A DNA stretch of 16,049 nt from Actinomycetes bacterium (GCA_023389545.1 JAEWEI010000119.1:1-16049), one strand, 5' to 3'. Positions 5,540 to 13,312 are shown, counted from the stretch's first letter. The notes: generated from the letters alone by a model not told the origin. A program made the numbers and translations.

Positions 5540-7648
5540 ATGACCGTGCGCGAGGCGCCCCCCGCCCCTGACATCGACCGCGAGCACCGGGTCGGCGTCG
5601 GGGGGCGCCTCGCGCTGCTCGTGCTCAGCGGCGCCCTGCTCGCCGTCCTCGGCGTGTGGATGTCGGGCGCCGCAGTGCCCGGCTACCTACGGGACCCGGG
5701 CGCCGTGGTGCGCTGGGGGCTGCCGGTGGTCACCACGCTCACCGAGCTCGCCGGGTCGCTGACGCTCGGCGCCCTGGTGCTGGCGATGGGCGTGCTCCCG
5801 CGCCGGGCGGCGCCGCCCGGGGGAACGGGCTCGGGCCGGGCGGCGCGTGACGGGGCGGCGAGCCCCGTGGTGGGCGACGGGTATGCGCGCAGCCTGATCC
5901 TCGCCGGGGTGTCGGCCGCAGTGTGGACGGTGCTGAGCATGGCCCACCTGGTGCTGACCTACGCGTCGGTCAGTGGGCGCCCGCCGGACTCGGCGACCTT
6001 CGGCGAGGAGCTGGGCGTCTTCGTCTCGCAGATCGACCTGGGCCGGGCGTTGATCGTGGTGACCACCCTCGCGGCTGTCGTCACGGCCCTCTCGCTGCTG
6101 GTGGCGACGCCGACAGGGGCCGCCTGGACGGCGGCGCTCGTGGTCGTCGCGCTGTGGCAGCAGGCGCAGACCGGCCACGCCGCCGGGTCCGCCAGCCACG
6201 ACCTGGCCACCACGTCGATGTTCCTGCACCTGGTCGGCGCGGCGGTGTGGATCGGCGCCCTGGCGGCGCTCGCGGCGCTGCTGCGCCGGCTGGGCGCGGA
6301 CCTGGGCCCGGCGGTGGCCCGGTACTCGGTGATCGCCGGCTGGTGCTTCGTGGCGGTGGCCGTATCCGGGCTGGTCAACGCGGTGGTCCGGGTGGGCGGG
6401 CTGGACGGGATGGCGAGCCGCTACGGCGTGCTGGTCATCGTCAAGGCTGTGCTGTTCGGCGCGCTCGGCCTGCTGGGGCTGTGGCACCGGCGCCGTGTCA
6501 TCCCGGCGCTGACCGGCGTCGACACAGCCAGCAGAGGAGTCGGCGCGCGCCTGTTCTGGCGCCTGGTCGCCGTCGAGCTCGCGGTGATGGGCGCAGTCTC
6601 GGGGGTGGCCGCCGCGCTCGGCTCGACGTCCCCGCCGGTGCCCGATGAGCCCATCGGCAACCCGACGCCCGCCGAGATCGTCACCGGCCACGCGCTGCCG
6701 CCCGAGCCGACGGCGCTGCGTTGGTTCACCGAGTGGCGCTGGGACGTGCTGTTCGCGTCCGCGGCCGTCGCCGGCATCGTGGTCTACCTGGGCTGGGTGC
6801 GCCGCCTGCGCAAGCGCGGCGACTCGTGGCCGATGAGCCGCACCGTCATGTGGGTGGCCGGGTTGGCGATCTTCTTCTGGACGACGTCCGGCGGCCCCGC
6901 GATGTACGGGCATGTGCTCTTCAGCGCGCACATGGTGCAGCACATGATCCTGGCGATGGTCATCCCGCTGCTGCTGGCGCTCGCGGCGCCCGTGACGCTG
7001 GCGCTGCGCGCGCTGCCGTCCCGGTCGGTGTCGTTGCGCGGGGACGCGTCACGGGGGCCCCGCGAGTGGATCCTGGTGCTGGTGCACAGCCGCCTCGGCC
7101 AGTTCTTCGCGAACCCCATCGTCGCGGCCGTGAACTTCGCCGGGTCGATGATCGTCTTCTATTACACCAACGCGTTCGAGTGGGCCCTGACCAGCGGCGT
7201 CGGGCACATCTTCATGGTGGTGCACTTCTCGCTCGCCGGGTACCTGTTCGCCAATGGACTGATCGGCGTGGACCCGGGCCCCAAGCGCCCGCCCTACCCG
7301 CAGCGCATCCTGGTGCTGTTCGGCACGATGGCCTTCCACGCCTTCTTCGGCGTGACGCTCCTCAACGGGGAGTCACTGCTCGTGGCCGACTACTTCGGTC
7401 TGCTGGGCCGTGAGTGGGGGCCGTCGGCGATCGCCGACCAGCAGAAGGGCGGTGGCGTGGCGTGGGGCATCGGCGAGCTGCCGACCTTGGCGTTGGCCGT
7501 CGGCGTCGCGGTGTCGTGGGCGCGGGACGACGAGCGGGTCGCGCGCCGTCGCGACCGCCGGGTGGACCGCGACGGGGACGCCGAGCTGGACGAGTACAAC
7601 GCGATGCTGGCCCGGATGTCCGATCGCGACGGCGCGGCCCCGCGCTGA
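5540..7648 (+). CDS. CopD-CtaG fusion: copper transport and caa3 oxidase assembly
   Basis: This is a 702-residue polytopic membrane protein made of two domains. The N-terminal half (about 20-360) has CopD features, including the HLVGAAVWIGAL helix at His230, and is expected to move copper across the membrane, usually inward with CopC. The C-terminal half (about 395-665) is a CtaG-type caa3 oxidase assembly domain, with HMVQH (His464, His468), HFSLAGYLF and FHAFFGV motifs. CtaG helps insert copper into cytochrome c oxidase. Fusions of this type are common in actinobacteria. The last 45 residues are a charged cytoplasmic tail. The gene begins 4 bp after copC, so ycnI-copC-copD/ctaG form one operon. 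The fusion suggests that the copper taken up is directed to respiration rather than detoxification. Confidence 0.92.
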   Translation: MTVREAPPAPDIDREHRVGVGGRLALLVLSGALLAVLGVWMSGAAVPGYLRDPGAVVRWGLPVVTTLTELAGSLTLGALVLAMGVLPRRAAPPGGTGSGRAARDGAASPVVGDGYARSLILAGVSAAVWTVLSMAHLVLTYASVSGRPPDSATFGEELGVFVSQIDLGRALIVVTTLAAVVTALSLLVATPTGAAWTAALVVVALWQQAQTGHAAGSASHDLATTSMFLHLVGAAVWIGALAALAALLRRLGADLGPAVARYSVIAGWCFVAVAVSGLVNAVVRVGGLDGMASRYGVLVIVKAVLFGALGLLGLWHRRRVIPALTGVDTASRGVGARLFWRLVAVELAVMGAVSGVAAALGSTSPPVPDEPIGNPTPAEIVTGHALPPEPTALRWFTEWRWDVLFASAAVAGIVVYLGWVRRLRKRGDSWPMSRTVMWVAGLAIFFWTTSGGPAMYGHVLFSAHMVQHMILAMVIPLLLALAAPVTLALRALPSRSVSLRGDASRGPREWILVLVHSRLGQFFANPIVAAVNFAGSMIVFYYTNAFEWALTSGVGHIFMVVHFSLAGYLFANGLIGVDPGPKRPPYPQRILVLFGTMAFHAFFGVTLLNGESLLVADYFGLLGREWGPSAIADQQKGGGVAWGIGELPTLALAVGVAVSWARDDERVARRRDRRVDRDGDAELDEYNAMLARMSDRDGAAPR

Positions 7649-7668
7649 TCGGGCGGCGAACTGATTTG

Positions 7669-7687
7669 GCGCCGCGCTAGACGGCGC
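7669..7687 (+). terminator. Weak hairpin after the CopD-CtaG gene
   Basis: GCGCCG (7669-7674) and CGGCGC (7682-7687) form a 6-bp stem with a 7-nt loop, 20 bp after the stop. There is no T-tract. It may end the copper operon, because a new promoter follows at 7721-7729. Confidence 0.3.
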
Positions 7688-7720
7688 GTGTGGAACGCAT
7701 GCCCTGGCGCGGCGCCCGCG

Positions 7721-7729
7721 TGATAGGAC
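7721..7729 (+). promoter_or_regulatory. Extended -10 box for the peptidase operon, leaderless start
   Basis: TGA-TAGGAC (extended TGN at 7721-7723, box 7724-7729) ends 6 nt before the GTG at 7736. There is no ribosome binding site, so this supports a leaderless GTG start for the S9 peptidase gene. Confidence 0.5.
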
Positions 7730-7735
7730 GGACCG

Positions 7736-9835
7736 GTGACCCAGACGACGCCGCCGCCCACGCCGTTCCACGACCTCGAGCAGTACATCGCCCTGCCCCG
7801 GTTCTCGGGCCTCGCCTTGTCGAAGGACGGCACGCGCCTCGTCACGGCTGTCGCGACGCTGGACGCGAAGCGCACCAAGTACGTGACGGCCCTGTGGGAG
7901 GTCGACCCGGCAGGGGAGAAGCCCGCGAGGCGCCTGACGCGCAGCGCCACAGGGGAGTCCAGCGCGGCGTTCACGCATTCGGGGGACCTGCTGTTCACCT
8001 CGGCCCGCCCGGACCCCGAGCCGCGCGAGGGCGCTGACGACGATCCGGCCCCGGCGCTGTGGCTGCTGCCCGCCGACGGCGCCGAGGCGCGCGTGGTCGC
8101 CGACCGCTCGGCTGGCCTGGGCGGTGTGCGCGTCGCCGCCGAGGCGCCGGTGGTGCTGGTGGGGTCGCAGGTGCTGCCGCGCGCGGTCGACGCCGCCGAC
8201 GACGAGCGGCTGCGCAAGGGGCGCAAGGACAAGAAGGTCGCGGCGATCCTGCACACGTCGTACCCGGTGCGGTACTGGGACCACGACCTGGGTCCCGCGA
8301 CGCCGCACCTGTTCACTGCGCCGCTCGACGCCGACGTCAGCGAGCCGGTCGCCGGGGCGCGGGACCCTCGCCTGGAGCTCACGGACGTGACCCCGGGCGC
8401 CGCCGCCGCTCTGGTCGAGCAGTCCAGCGACCTGTCGCCTGATGGCCGGACCATCGTCACCGGATGGATGACGCCGATCGCGCGCGGCGCGCAGCGGGCG
8501 CACCTCGAGGTGGTGGACATCGCGACCCGCGAGCACCGCACCCTCGTCGCTGACGAGGGTGCGGACCTCAGCGCCCCCGTGATCTCGCCCGACGGGCGGC
8601 TGGTGGCGTACACCCGCGGGACGCTCGGCACGCCCCACAGCGCCCCGCGGTCGGAGCTGTGGGTGGTGGGCCTGGACGGCGCCGGCGCCCGTCGGCTAGC
8701 CGAGGGCTGGGACCGGTGGGCGCACAGCCCTGTGTGGACGCCGGACTCCGCCGCGCTGCTGGTCTCCGCAGACGACGACGGTCGCGGGCCGATCTTCCGC
8801 ATCGACCTGGCCACGGACTCCGTCACGCGCGTGACCAGCGACGACGCCGCATTCACCGACGTCCAGGTCAGCCCCGACGGGCAGACGCTGTACGCGATGC
8901 GCAGCTCCTACCTCACGCCCGCCCACCCCGTGCGCGTGGACCTGGCGGCCGCCGTCGCCGCCGGCTCACCGGTTCCCGCCACCGCGCTCCGCGCCCCGGC
9001 GCCCCTGCCCGCCGTGCCCGGGACGCTCACCGAGGTGGTCGCCACCGCCGAGGACGGCCAGCGCGTCCGGTCCTGGCTCGCGCTGCCCGAGGGCGCCTCC
9101 GCCACGAGCCCCGCGCCGTTGCTGCTGTGGATCCACGGCGGCCCGCTCAACTCCTGGAACGCCTGGTCGTGGCGTTGGAACCCGTGGCTGCTCGTCGCCC
9201 AGGGGTACGCCGTGCTGCTGCCGGACCCGGCGCTGTCCACCGGCTACGGCCAGGAGTTCGTCCAGCGTGGCTGGGGCTCGTGGGGCGACGCGCCGTTCAC
9301 CGACCTGATGGCCGCCACCGACGCCGCCGTCGCGCGGCCGGACATCGACGAGACCCGCACCGCCGCGATGGGCGGCTCGTTCGGCGGGTATATGGCCAAC
9401 TGGGTGGCCGGGCACACCGACCGGTTCGACGCGATCGTCACGCACGCGAGCCTGTGGGCGCTGGACCAGTTCGGCCCGACGACGGACGCGGCCTACTACT
9501 GGGAGCGGGAGATGACGGACGAGATGGCCCTGGCCAACTCGCCGCACCTGTTCGTGGAGAAGATCGCCACGCCGATGCTCGTCATCCACGGCGACAAGGA
9601 CTACCGCGTCCCGATCGGCGAGGGCCTGCGGCTCTGGTACGAGCTCAACGCCCGCTCGGGCCTGCCCGCCGACGAGCAGGGCCGCACCCCGCACCAGTTC
9701 CTGTACTTCCCGGATGAGAACCACTGGATCCTCGCGCCGCAGAACTCGATCGTCTGGTACCAGGTGATCGAGGCGTTCCTGGCGCAGCATGTGCTCGACC
9801 AGGAGCCGCCCGCGCTGCCGGAGGTGCTGGGCTGA
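7736..9835 (+). CDS. S9 family prolyl oligopeptidase / acylaminoacyl-peptidase-like
   Basis: This is a 699-residue serine peptidase of clan SC, family S9. The N-terminal part (about 20-420) has repeated beta-propeller blades with SPDG motifs (for example LSPDGRTIV, ISPDGRLVA, VSPDGQTLY). The C-terminal part (about 430-699) is the alpha/beta hydrolase domain, with an oxyanion segment WIHGGPLNSWN, nucleophile Ser548 in GGSFGGYM, Asp622 in HGDKDYRVP and His663 in DENHWI. The triad is complete. No signal peptide is present, so it should act in the cytosol on short peptides that pass the propeller gate. The start is GTG, set by the -10 box 6 nt upstream. Its stop overlaps the ATG of the S33 gene (TGATG), so the two peptidases are made together. 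The exact specificity cannot be read from the sequence. Confidence 0.93.
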   Translation: MTQTTPPPTPFHDLEQYIALPRFSGLALSKDGTRLVTAVATLDAKRTKYVTALWEVDPAGEKPARRLTRSATGESSAAFTHSGDLLFTSARPDPEPREGADDDPAPALWLLPADGAEARVVADRSAGLGGVRVAAEAPVVLVGSQVLPRAVDAADDERLRKGRKDKKVAAILHTSYPVRYWDHDLGPATPHLFTAPLDADVSEPVAGARDPRLELTDVTPGAAAALVEQSSDLSPDGRTIVTGWMTPIARGAQRAHLEVVDIATREHRTLVADEGADLSAPVISPDGRLVAYTRGTLGTPHSAPRSELWVVGLDGAGARRLAEGWDRWAHSPVWTPDSAALLVSADDDGRGPIFRIDLATDSVTRVTSDDAAFTDVQVSPDGQTLYAMRSSYLTPAHPVRVDLAAAVAAGSPVPATALRAPAPLPAVPGTLTEVVATAEDGQRVRSWLALPEGASATSPAPLLLWIHGGPLNSWNAWSWRWNPWLLVAQGYAVLLPDPALSTGYGQEFVQRGWGSWGDAPFTDLMAATDAAVARPDIDETRTAAMGGSFGGYMANWVAGHTDRFDAIVTHASLWALDQFGPTTDAAYYWEREMTDEMALANSPHLFVEKIATPMLVIHGDKDYRVPIGEGLRLWYELNARSGLPADEQGRTPHQFLYFPDENHWILAPQNSIVWYQVIEAFLAQHVLDQEPPALPEVLG

Positions 9836-11133
9836 TGGCCGACGAGTACCGCGTCCCCGGGCTCGTGGTACGCGAGCACCGCGTGAGCGTGCCGGTGGAC
9901 TGGTCAGCGCCGGAGCGCTTCGGGTCCATCGAGGTGTTCGCCCGCGAGCTCGTCGACCCCGCGAAGGCCGGCGACGACCTGCCGCTGCTGCTGTTCCTGC
10001 AGGGCGGCCCCGGTGGCCAGGGCCCGCGCCCGCTGGGCGGCGGCTGGTGGGCGACTGCCCTCCAGACACACCGCGTGGTGTTGCTCGACCAGCGCGGCAC
10101 CGGTCGGTCGTCGCGTGTGGACGGGCAGACCATCGCGGCCTTCGACGACCCGCGCCAGGCCGCCGACTACCTCTCGTGCTTCCGGGCCGACGCGATCGTG
10201 GCGGACGCCGAGCACCTGCGCGCCACCGTCTACGGCGAGCGGCGGTGGGCCACCCTCGGCCAGTCCTACGGCGGGTTCCTCACCCTGGCATACCTGTCAC
10301 GCCACCCGCAGGCGCTGACCTCCTGCTACGTTACGGGCGGGCTGCCCGGCATCACCGCCACCGCGCAGGACGTGTACCGGGCCACCTACCCGCTCCAGGC
10401 GCAGCGCAACGCCGAGCTCGCGCGCCGCTACCCGACCGACGTGGCGGCCCTGGGGCGCCTCGCCGACCGGCTCTCCGCCGAGGACGTGCGCCTGCCGAAC
10501 GGCGACCCGTTCACCACCGAGCGGTTGCAGACCCTCGGGATGCCGCTCGGCATGAGCACCGGGGCCGACGCGCTGCACTGGCTGCTCGACACGGCCTTCG
10601 TCGACGAGGCCGCCGCCGAGCCGTCCGCCGCGTTCCTCGCGGCCGTCGCGCACCAGACCGGCTTCGACGACAACCCGCTGTACGCCGTGCTGCAGGAGGT
10701 CATCTACCACCAGGGCCACGTCGAGCCCGGCTGGGCGGCGCAGGCCGAGCAGGACCGCTGGCGGCAGTTCGACGCCACCGCCCGACCGTTGCACCCCACG
10801 GGTGAGGCGATCTTCCCGTGGATGTATCAGCAGGTCAGCGCCCTGCGGCCGTTCCAGGCCGTCGCCGAGGAACTCGCCAGCCGCACCGAGTGGCCCCGGT
10901 TGTACGACGTCGACCGCCTCGCCGCCAACGAGGTGCCCGTCGCCGCCGTGCAGTACTACGACGACCCCTACGTGGACCTCGGGCTGGCGCTGGGCACAGC
11001 CGACCGGGTCGGCAACGCGCAGGTGTGGATCACCAACGAGTACCTGCACGACGGCCTGCGCGTCGCCGGGGACGTCATCCTGCCCCGCCTGATGGACCTC
11101 GCCTCCGGCCGCTGGACGGTCACCGGCCGCTGA
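9835..11133 (+). CDS. S33 prolyl aminopeptidase-like alpha/beta hydrolase
   Basis: This is a 432-residue cytosolic alpha/beta hydrolase of the proline iminopeptidase (S33) type, expected to remove N-terminal proline or related residues from peptides. Motifs are the oxyanion segment LQGGPGGQGPRP, DQRGTGRSSR, nucleophile Ser144 in LGQSYGGF, the acid in YYDDPYVD (Asp376 or Asp377) and His405 in NEYLHDG. The length fits the longer actinobacterial Pip group. It is translationally coupled to the S9 peptidase upstream through TGATG. Together they suggest a peptide-recycling unit in which the oligopeptidase makes fragments and this enzyme trims them. The gene ends 18 bp from the stop of the convergent uracil-DNA glycosylase gene, inside a 16-bp tandem repeat. 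Confidence 0.9.
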   Translation: MADEYRVPGLVVREHRVSVPVDWSAPERFGSIEVFARELVDPAKAGDDLPLLLFLQGGPGGQGPRPLGGGWWATALQTHRVVLLDQRGTGRSSRVDGQTIAAFDDPRQAADYLSCFRADAIVADAEHLRATVYGERRWATLGQSYGGFLTLAYLSRHPQALTSCYVTGGLPGITATAQDVYRATYPLQAQRNAELARRYPTDVAALGRLADRLSAEDVRLPNGDPFTTERLQTLGMPLGMSTGADALHWLLDTAFVDEAAAEPSAAFLAAVAHQTGFDDNPLYAVLQEVIYHQGHVEPGWAAQAEQDRWRQFDATARPLHPTGEAIFPWMYQQVSALRPFQAVAEELASRTEWPRLYDVDRLAANEVPVAAVQYYDDPYVDLGLALGTADRVGNAQVWITNEYLHDGLRVAGDVILPRLMDLASGRWTVTGR

Positions 11134-11175
11134 AATCACGGCGCGCTGAAGTCACCGGGCGCTGAGCTCGCGGGC
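11128..11175. repeat. Three 16-bp tandem units across two convergent stop codons
   Basis: Units begin at 11128, 11144 and 11160: CGCTGAAATCACGGCG, CGCTGAAGTCACCGGG and CGCTGAGCTCGCGGGC. Because 16 is not a multiple of 3, the TGA in each unit (11131, 11147, 11163) falls in a different plus-strand frame. The first TGA is the stop of the S33 gene. The TCA in unit two (11152-11154) is the stop of the minus-strand glycosylase gene, and the third unit codes for its last residues. Confidence 0.6.
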
Positions 11176-11961
11176 CCGGCGGAAGACGTCGTCGAGCATC
11201 TGCGGGGTCAGGCGGCCGGTGAAGGTGTTCTGCTGGCTGACGTGGAACGACCCGAGCAGGGTCATCGCCTGCCCGTTGGGCCCCGTCAGCGGCGCCTCCG
11301 CGCCATGCGCGAACCGGGGCCGCGGCCGGGGCACGTGCCAGCCCTGTTCGCCGAGGGTCGCCAGCGTCGCCTGCCAGGCGAAGCCGCCGAGCGCCACCAC
11401 GACGCGGGGCTCGATCAGCCGCAGCTCGCGGGTGAGCCACGGCGCGCAGGTGCGGCGCTCGGCGGGTGTGGGGGCGTTGTCCGGCGGGGCGCAGTGCACG
11501 GGCGCCGTGAGCCGCAGGCCGGTGAGCACCAGGCCGTCATCGGCGCGCACGGACGTGGGCTGTGACGCGTAGCCTGCGCGGTGCAGCGACGCGATCAGGA
11601 AGTCCCCGGACCTGTCGCCGGTGAACATGCGGCCCGTGCGGTTGCCGCCGTGCGCGGCAGGGGCCAGGCCCACCACGAGCACCCGGGCATGTGGGTCGCC
11701 GAAGCCGGCCACGGGGCGACCCCAGTACTCCTCGCCGCGGAACGACGCACGCGGCGCGGCGGCGACGGCCTCCCGCCACGCGACGAGCCGAGGGCAGGCC
11801 CGGCACTCGACGAGCATGCCGTCCATCTCGTCCACCGTGCGGGCCGAGGCGGCGATCAGGGGGTAGGACGGGTCGTCGGGCACAGGCGGCTCCGCCACGT
11901 TGCCCCGCGTCACCGGCGCATCGTCCCCGCCGCCCGTCGTCCGCATGTCCGTCCAGCTCAT
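11152..11961 (-). CDS. Family 5 uracil-DNA glycosylase (UdgB-like)
   Basis: This is a 269-residue DNA repair enzyme that excises uracil, and often hypoxanthine or other deaminated bases, from DNA. Family 5 features are visible in order: a CxxC pair (Cys53, Cys56) that with Cys157 and Cys172 probably binds a 4Fe-4S cluster; motif A GLAPAAHGGNRTGRMFTGD (99-117), which lacks the polar catalytic residue of family 1 enzymes, as is normal for family 5; and the C-terminal catalytic motif SFHVSQQNTFTGRLT (His240). The start at 11961 overlaps the yciO stop (ATGA), so it is the second gene of a coupled pair. An upstream extension to 12108 would run inside yciO and is rejected. High-GC genomes gain from this activity because cytosine deamination is frequent. 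Confidence 0.93.
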   Translation of the reverse strand: MSWTDMRTTGGGDDAPVTRGNVAEPPVPDDPSYPLIAASARTVDEMDGMLVECRACPRLVAWREAVAAAPRASFRGEEYWGRPVAGFGDPHARVLVVGLAPAAHGGNRTGRMFTGDRSGDFLIASLHRAGYASQPTSVRADDGLVLTGLRLTAPVHCAPPDNAPTPAERRTCAPWLTRELRLIEPRVVVALGGFAWQATLATLGEQGWHVPRPRPRFAHGAEAPLTGPNGQAMTLLGSFHVSQQNTFTGRLTPQMLDDVFRRARELSAR

Positions 11962-12578
11962 TCGAAGCGGCTGGGGTCCCCGGCGCCCACGCGCACGACC
12001 TCGGGGTACCCCTCGGACCAGTCGATGACGGTGGTGGGCTCGGTGCCGCAGTCCCCGGCGTCGATCACGGCGTCCACCAGGTGGTCGAGCTCCTCCTTGA
12101 CCTGCCAACCGTCAGTCAGCGGCTGCTCCTCGCCGGGCAGCAGCAGCGTGCTCGACAGCAGCGGCTCGCCCAGTTCGCGCAGCAGCGCCTGCACCACCCG
12201 GTGGTCGGGGATGCGCACCCCGACGGTCCGCTTCTTGGGGTGCGCGAGCCTCTTCGGCACCTCCTTGGTGGCAGGCAGGATGAACGTGTACGGCCCGGGC
12301 GTGGCGGCCTTGATGGCCCGAAACGCGGCGTTGTCGAGCTGCACGAGCTGCCCGAGCTGCGTGAAGTCGGAGCACACCAGCGTGAAGTGGTGCTTGTCGT
12401 CGAGGTGGCGGATCTGGCGGATGCGGTCCGCCGCCGCGTGGTCGTCCATCCGGGCGCCCAGCGCGTAGCAGGAGTCCGTGGGGTAGGCGATCAGCGCGTC
12501 GTCGCGCAGCATCTGCACTGCCTGCGCGATGGTGCGCGGCTGGGGGTCGTGGGGGTGGACGTCGAGGTACCGGGCCAT
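11958..12578 (-). CDS. yciO: YciO-type Sua5/YciO/YrdC family protein
   Basis: This is a 206-residue protein of the Sua5/YciO/YrdC fold. The family includes L-threonylcarbamoyladenylate synthase (TsaC), which makes the precursor for t6A37 in tRNA. This copy is the YciO subtype: it shows YPTDSCYALG near the N-terminus, then KHHFTLVCSDFTQL, TPGPYTFILPATKEVPKRL, TVGVRIPDH and GEPLLSSTLLLPG, all close in pattern to Escherichia coli YciO. The KxR arrangement of TsaC is replaced by DKHH, so its main function may differ from t6A synthesis. The ATG at 12578 is preceded at 6 nt by a TAGTCT -10 box, giving a leaderless mRNA. It overlaps the glycosylase gene by 4 bp. A separate TsaC/Sua5 gene is expected elsewhere in the genome. 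Confidence 0.9.
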   Translation of the reverse strand: MARYLDVHPHDPQPRTIAQAVQMLRDDALIAYPTDSCYALGARMDDHAAADRIRQIRHLDDKHHFTLVCSDFTQLGQLVQLDNAAFRAIKAATPGPYTFILPATKEVPKRLAHPKKRTVGVRIPDHRVVQALLRELGEPLLSSTLLLPGEEQPLTDGWQVKEELDHLVDAVIDAGDCGTEPTTVIDWSEGYPEVVRVGAGDPSRFE

Positions 12579-12584
12579 GCGTCG

Positions 12585-12590
12585 AGACTA
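12585..12590 (-). promoter_or_regulatory. -10 box for yciO-udg, leaderless start
   Basis: On the minus strand, TAGTCT matches TANNNT and ends exactly 6 nt before the yciO ATG at 12578. No ribosome binding site lies between them. Confidence 0.6.
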
Positions 12591-12676
12591 GGCCCGCGGG
12601 CTGGGCTCACGGACGCCCCGGCCCCGTCGTCGGCGGTGGCGATCCCGCTCGCCGCGCGAAAACGGGCGACTCGCGC

Positions 12677-12710
12677 CAGACTCGTGGCTGCCCGGGCGCC
12701 CCCCGCCCGG
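12677..12710 (+). promoter_or_regulatory. Promoter-like element and 5' hairpin of the first DUF6458 gene
   Basis: CAGACT (12677-12682), followed by CG, is a TANNNT-like -10 candidate. The core AGACTCG recurs in front of the second copy of the gene. CCGGGCG (12692-12698) and CGCCCGG (12704-12710) form a 7-bp hairpin with a C5 loop in the predicted 5' UTR. A GGAGG-type SD lies at about 12719-12724, before the ATG at 12730. Confidence 0.4.
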
Positions 12711-12729
12711 CCCGACGGGAGGAGTGACC

Positions 12730-12954
12730 ATGGGAATCGGTGGCGGCATAGGCCTCATCGTGCTCGGCGCGATCCTGGCGTTCGGCGTGCAGGACGGCAT
12801 CAGCGGTGTCGACCTGACGGCGATCGGGTACATCTGCATGGGTGGTGGCCTGCTGGCCATCATCATCGCGCTGGTGCTCAACGCCCAGCGCAGCAACACC
12901 ACGCACCGCGAGGTCATCGAACGGCACGACGACACCAGGCCGCCGGTCTACTGA
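12730..12954 (+). CDS. DUF6458 family small membrane protein, copy 1
   Basis: This is a 74-residue membrane mini-protein matching DUF6458, a family of unknown function common in actinobacteria. The N-terminus MGIGGGIGLIVLGAILAF forms the first membrane helix (about 5-20). GVDLTAIGYICMGGGLLAIIIALVL holds the second (about 31-50). A polar tail NAQRSNTTHREVIER follows. ATG 12730 is chosen over the GTG at 12724 because the GGAGGAG motif that overlaps the GTG is the ribosome binding site, and because the second copy starts at the equivalent Met. About 70% of residues match copy 2 over the shared length. It has its own promoter-like element, and a strong terminator hairpin separates it from copy 2. 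Confidence 0.85.
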   Translation: MGIGGGIGLIVLGAILAFGVQDGISGVDLTAIGYICMGGGLLAIIIALVLNAQRSNTTHREVIERHDDTRPPVY

Positions 12955-12972
12955 CGGGCTGGCGAACCCTCT

Positions 12973-13019
12973 CGGCGAGCGTCGCACCACGCCAGCAGCG
13001 CGTGGTGCGGCGCTCGCCG
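12973..13019 (+). terminator. 20-bp stem-loop after DUF6458 copy 1
   Basis: The arms 12973-12992 and 13000-13019 pair over 20 bp with a single G-U wobble and a 7-nt loop. The stem starts 18 bp after the stop. There is no T-tract, as is common for actinobacterial terminators. It implies that the two DUF6458 copies are transcribed separately. Confidence 0.7.
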
Positions 13020-13041
13020 CGCGTGTGCCGCTGGCCAGGGT

Positions 13042-13072
13042 GAGACTCGAACAGTGGCGGGGCGCCCGACGC
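13042..13072 (+). promoter_or_regulatory. Promoter-like element and 5' hairpin of the second DUF6458 gene
   Basis: GAGACT (13042-13047) followed by CG parallels the CAGACTCG ahead of copy 1. The distance from the shared AGACTCG to the ATG is 44 nt here and 45 nt there. A short GGGCG/CGCCC hairpin (loop CCCGA) follows at the equivalent place. A G-rich SD (AGGGGGG, 13081-13087) precedes the ATG by 6 nt. Confidence 0.4.
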
Positions 13073-13093
13073 CCGGCGCGAGGGGGGTCAGGC

Positions 13094-13312
13094 ATGGGCA
13101 TCGGTGGCGGCATCGTCCTCATCGTGATTGGCGCGACGCTCGCGTTCGCGGTCACCGACAACGTCCCCGGCGTCGACCTGACGATCGTGGGCTACATCTG
13201 CATGGGGGCCGGGCTGCTGGCGCTCATCCTGGCGATCATCTTCAACGCGCAGCGCTCGCACACGAGCCACCGCGAGGTCATCGAGCGGCGGGACACGGGC
13301 TACCGGTACTGA
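13094..13312 (+). CDS. DUF6458 family small membrane protein, copy 2
   Basis: This is a 72-residue paralogue of the gene at 12730. The first helix is MGIGGGIVLIVIGATLAF and the second is within GVDLTIVGYICMGAGLLALILAIIF. The tail NAQRSHTSHREVIERRD is almost the same as in copy 1, and the copies diverge mainly at the last eight or so residues. Conservation of both the second helix (GYICMG) and the polar HREVIER tail suggests that these are the functional parts. Function is unknown; the family is small, membrane-bound and often present in several copies. It ends at TGA 13310-13312, ahead of a strong hairpin shared with the convergent LPMO gene. Confidence 0.85.
   Translation: MGIGGGIVLIVIGATLAFAVTDNVPGVDLTIVGYICMGAGLLALILAIIFNAQRSHTSHREVIERRDTGYRY

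Noticed and set aside
3925..5574. Long minus-strand open frame of about 549 codons opposite ycnI and copC
   Set aside because: The plus-strand frames encode clear YcnI and CopC proteins with signal peptides. The antisense translation is low-complexity and has no family features. Long shadow frames are expected at this GC content.
7373..8856. Long minus-strand open frames opposite the CopD-CtaG end and the S9 peptidase
   Set aside because: They cross two real plus-strand genes and a promoter, and are Arg/Ala/Gly-rich without motifs. They are GC-driven shadows.
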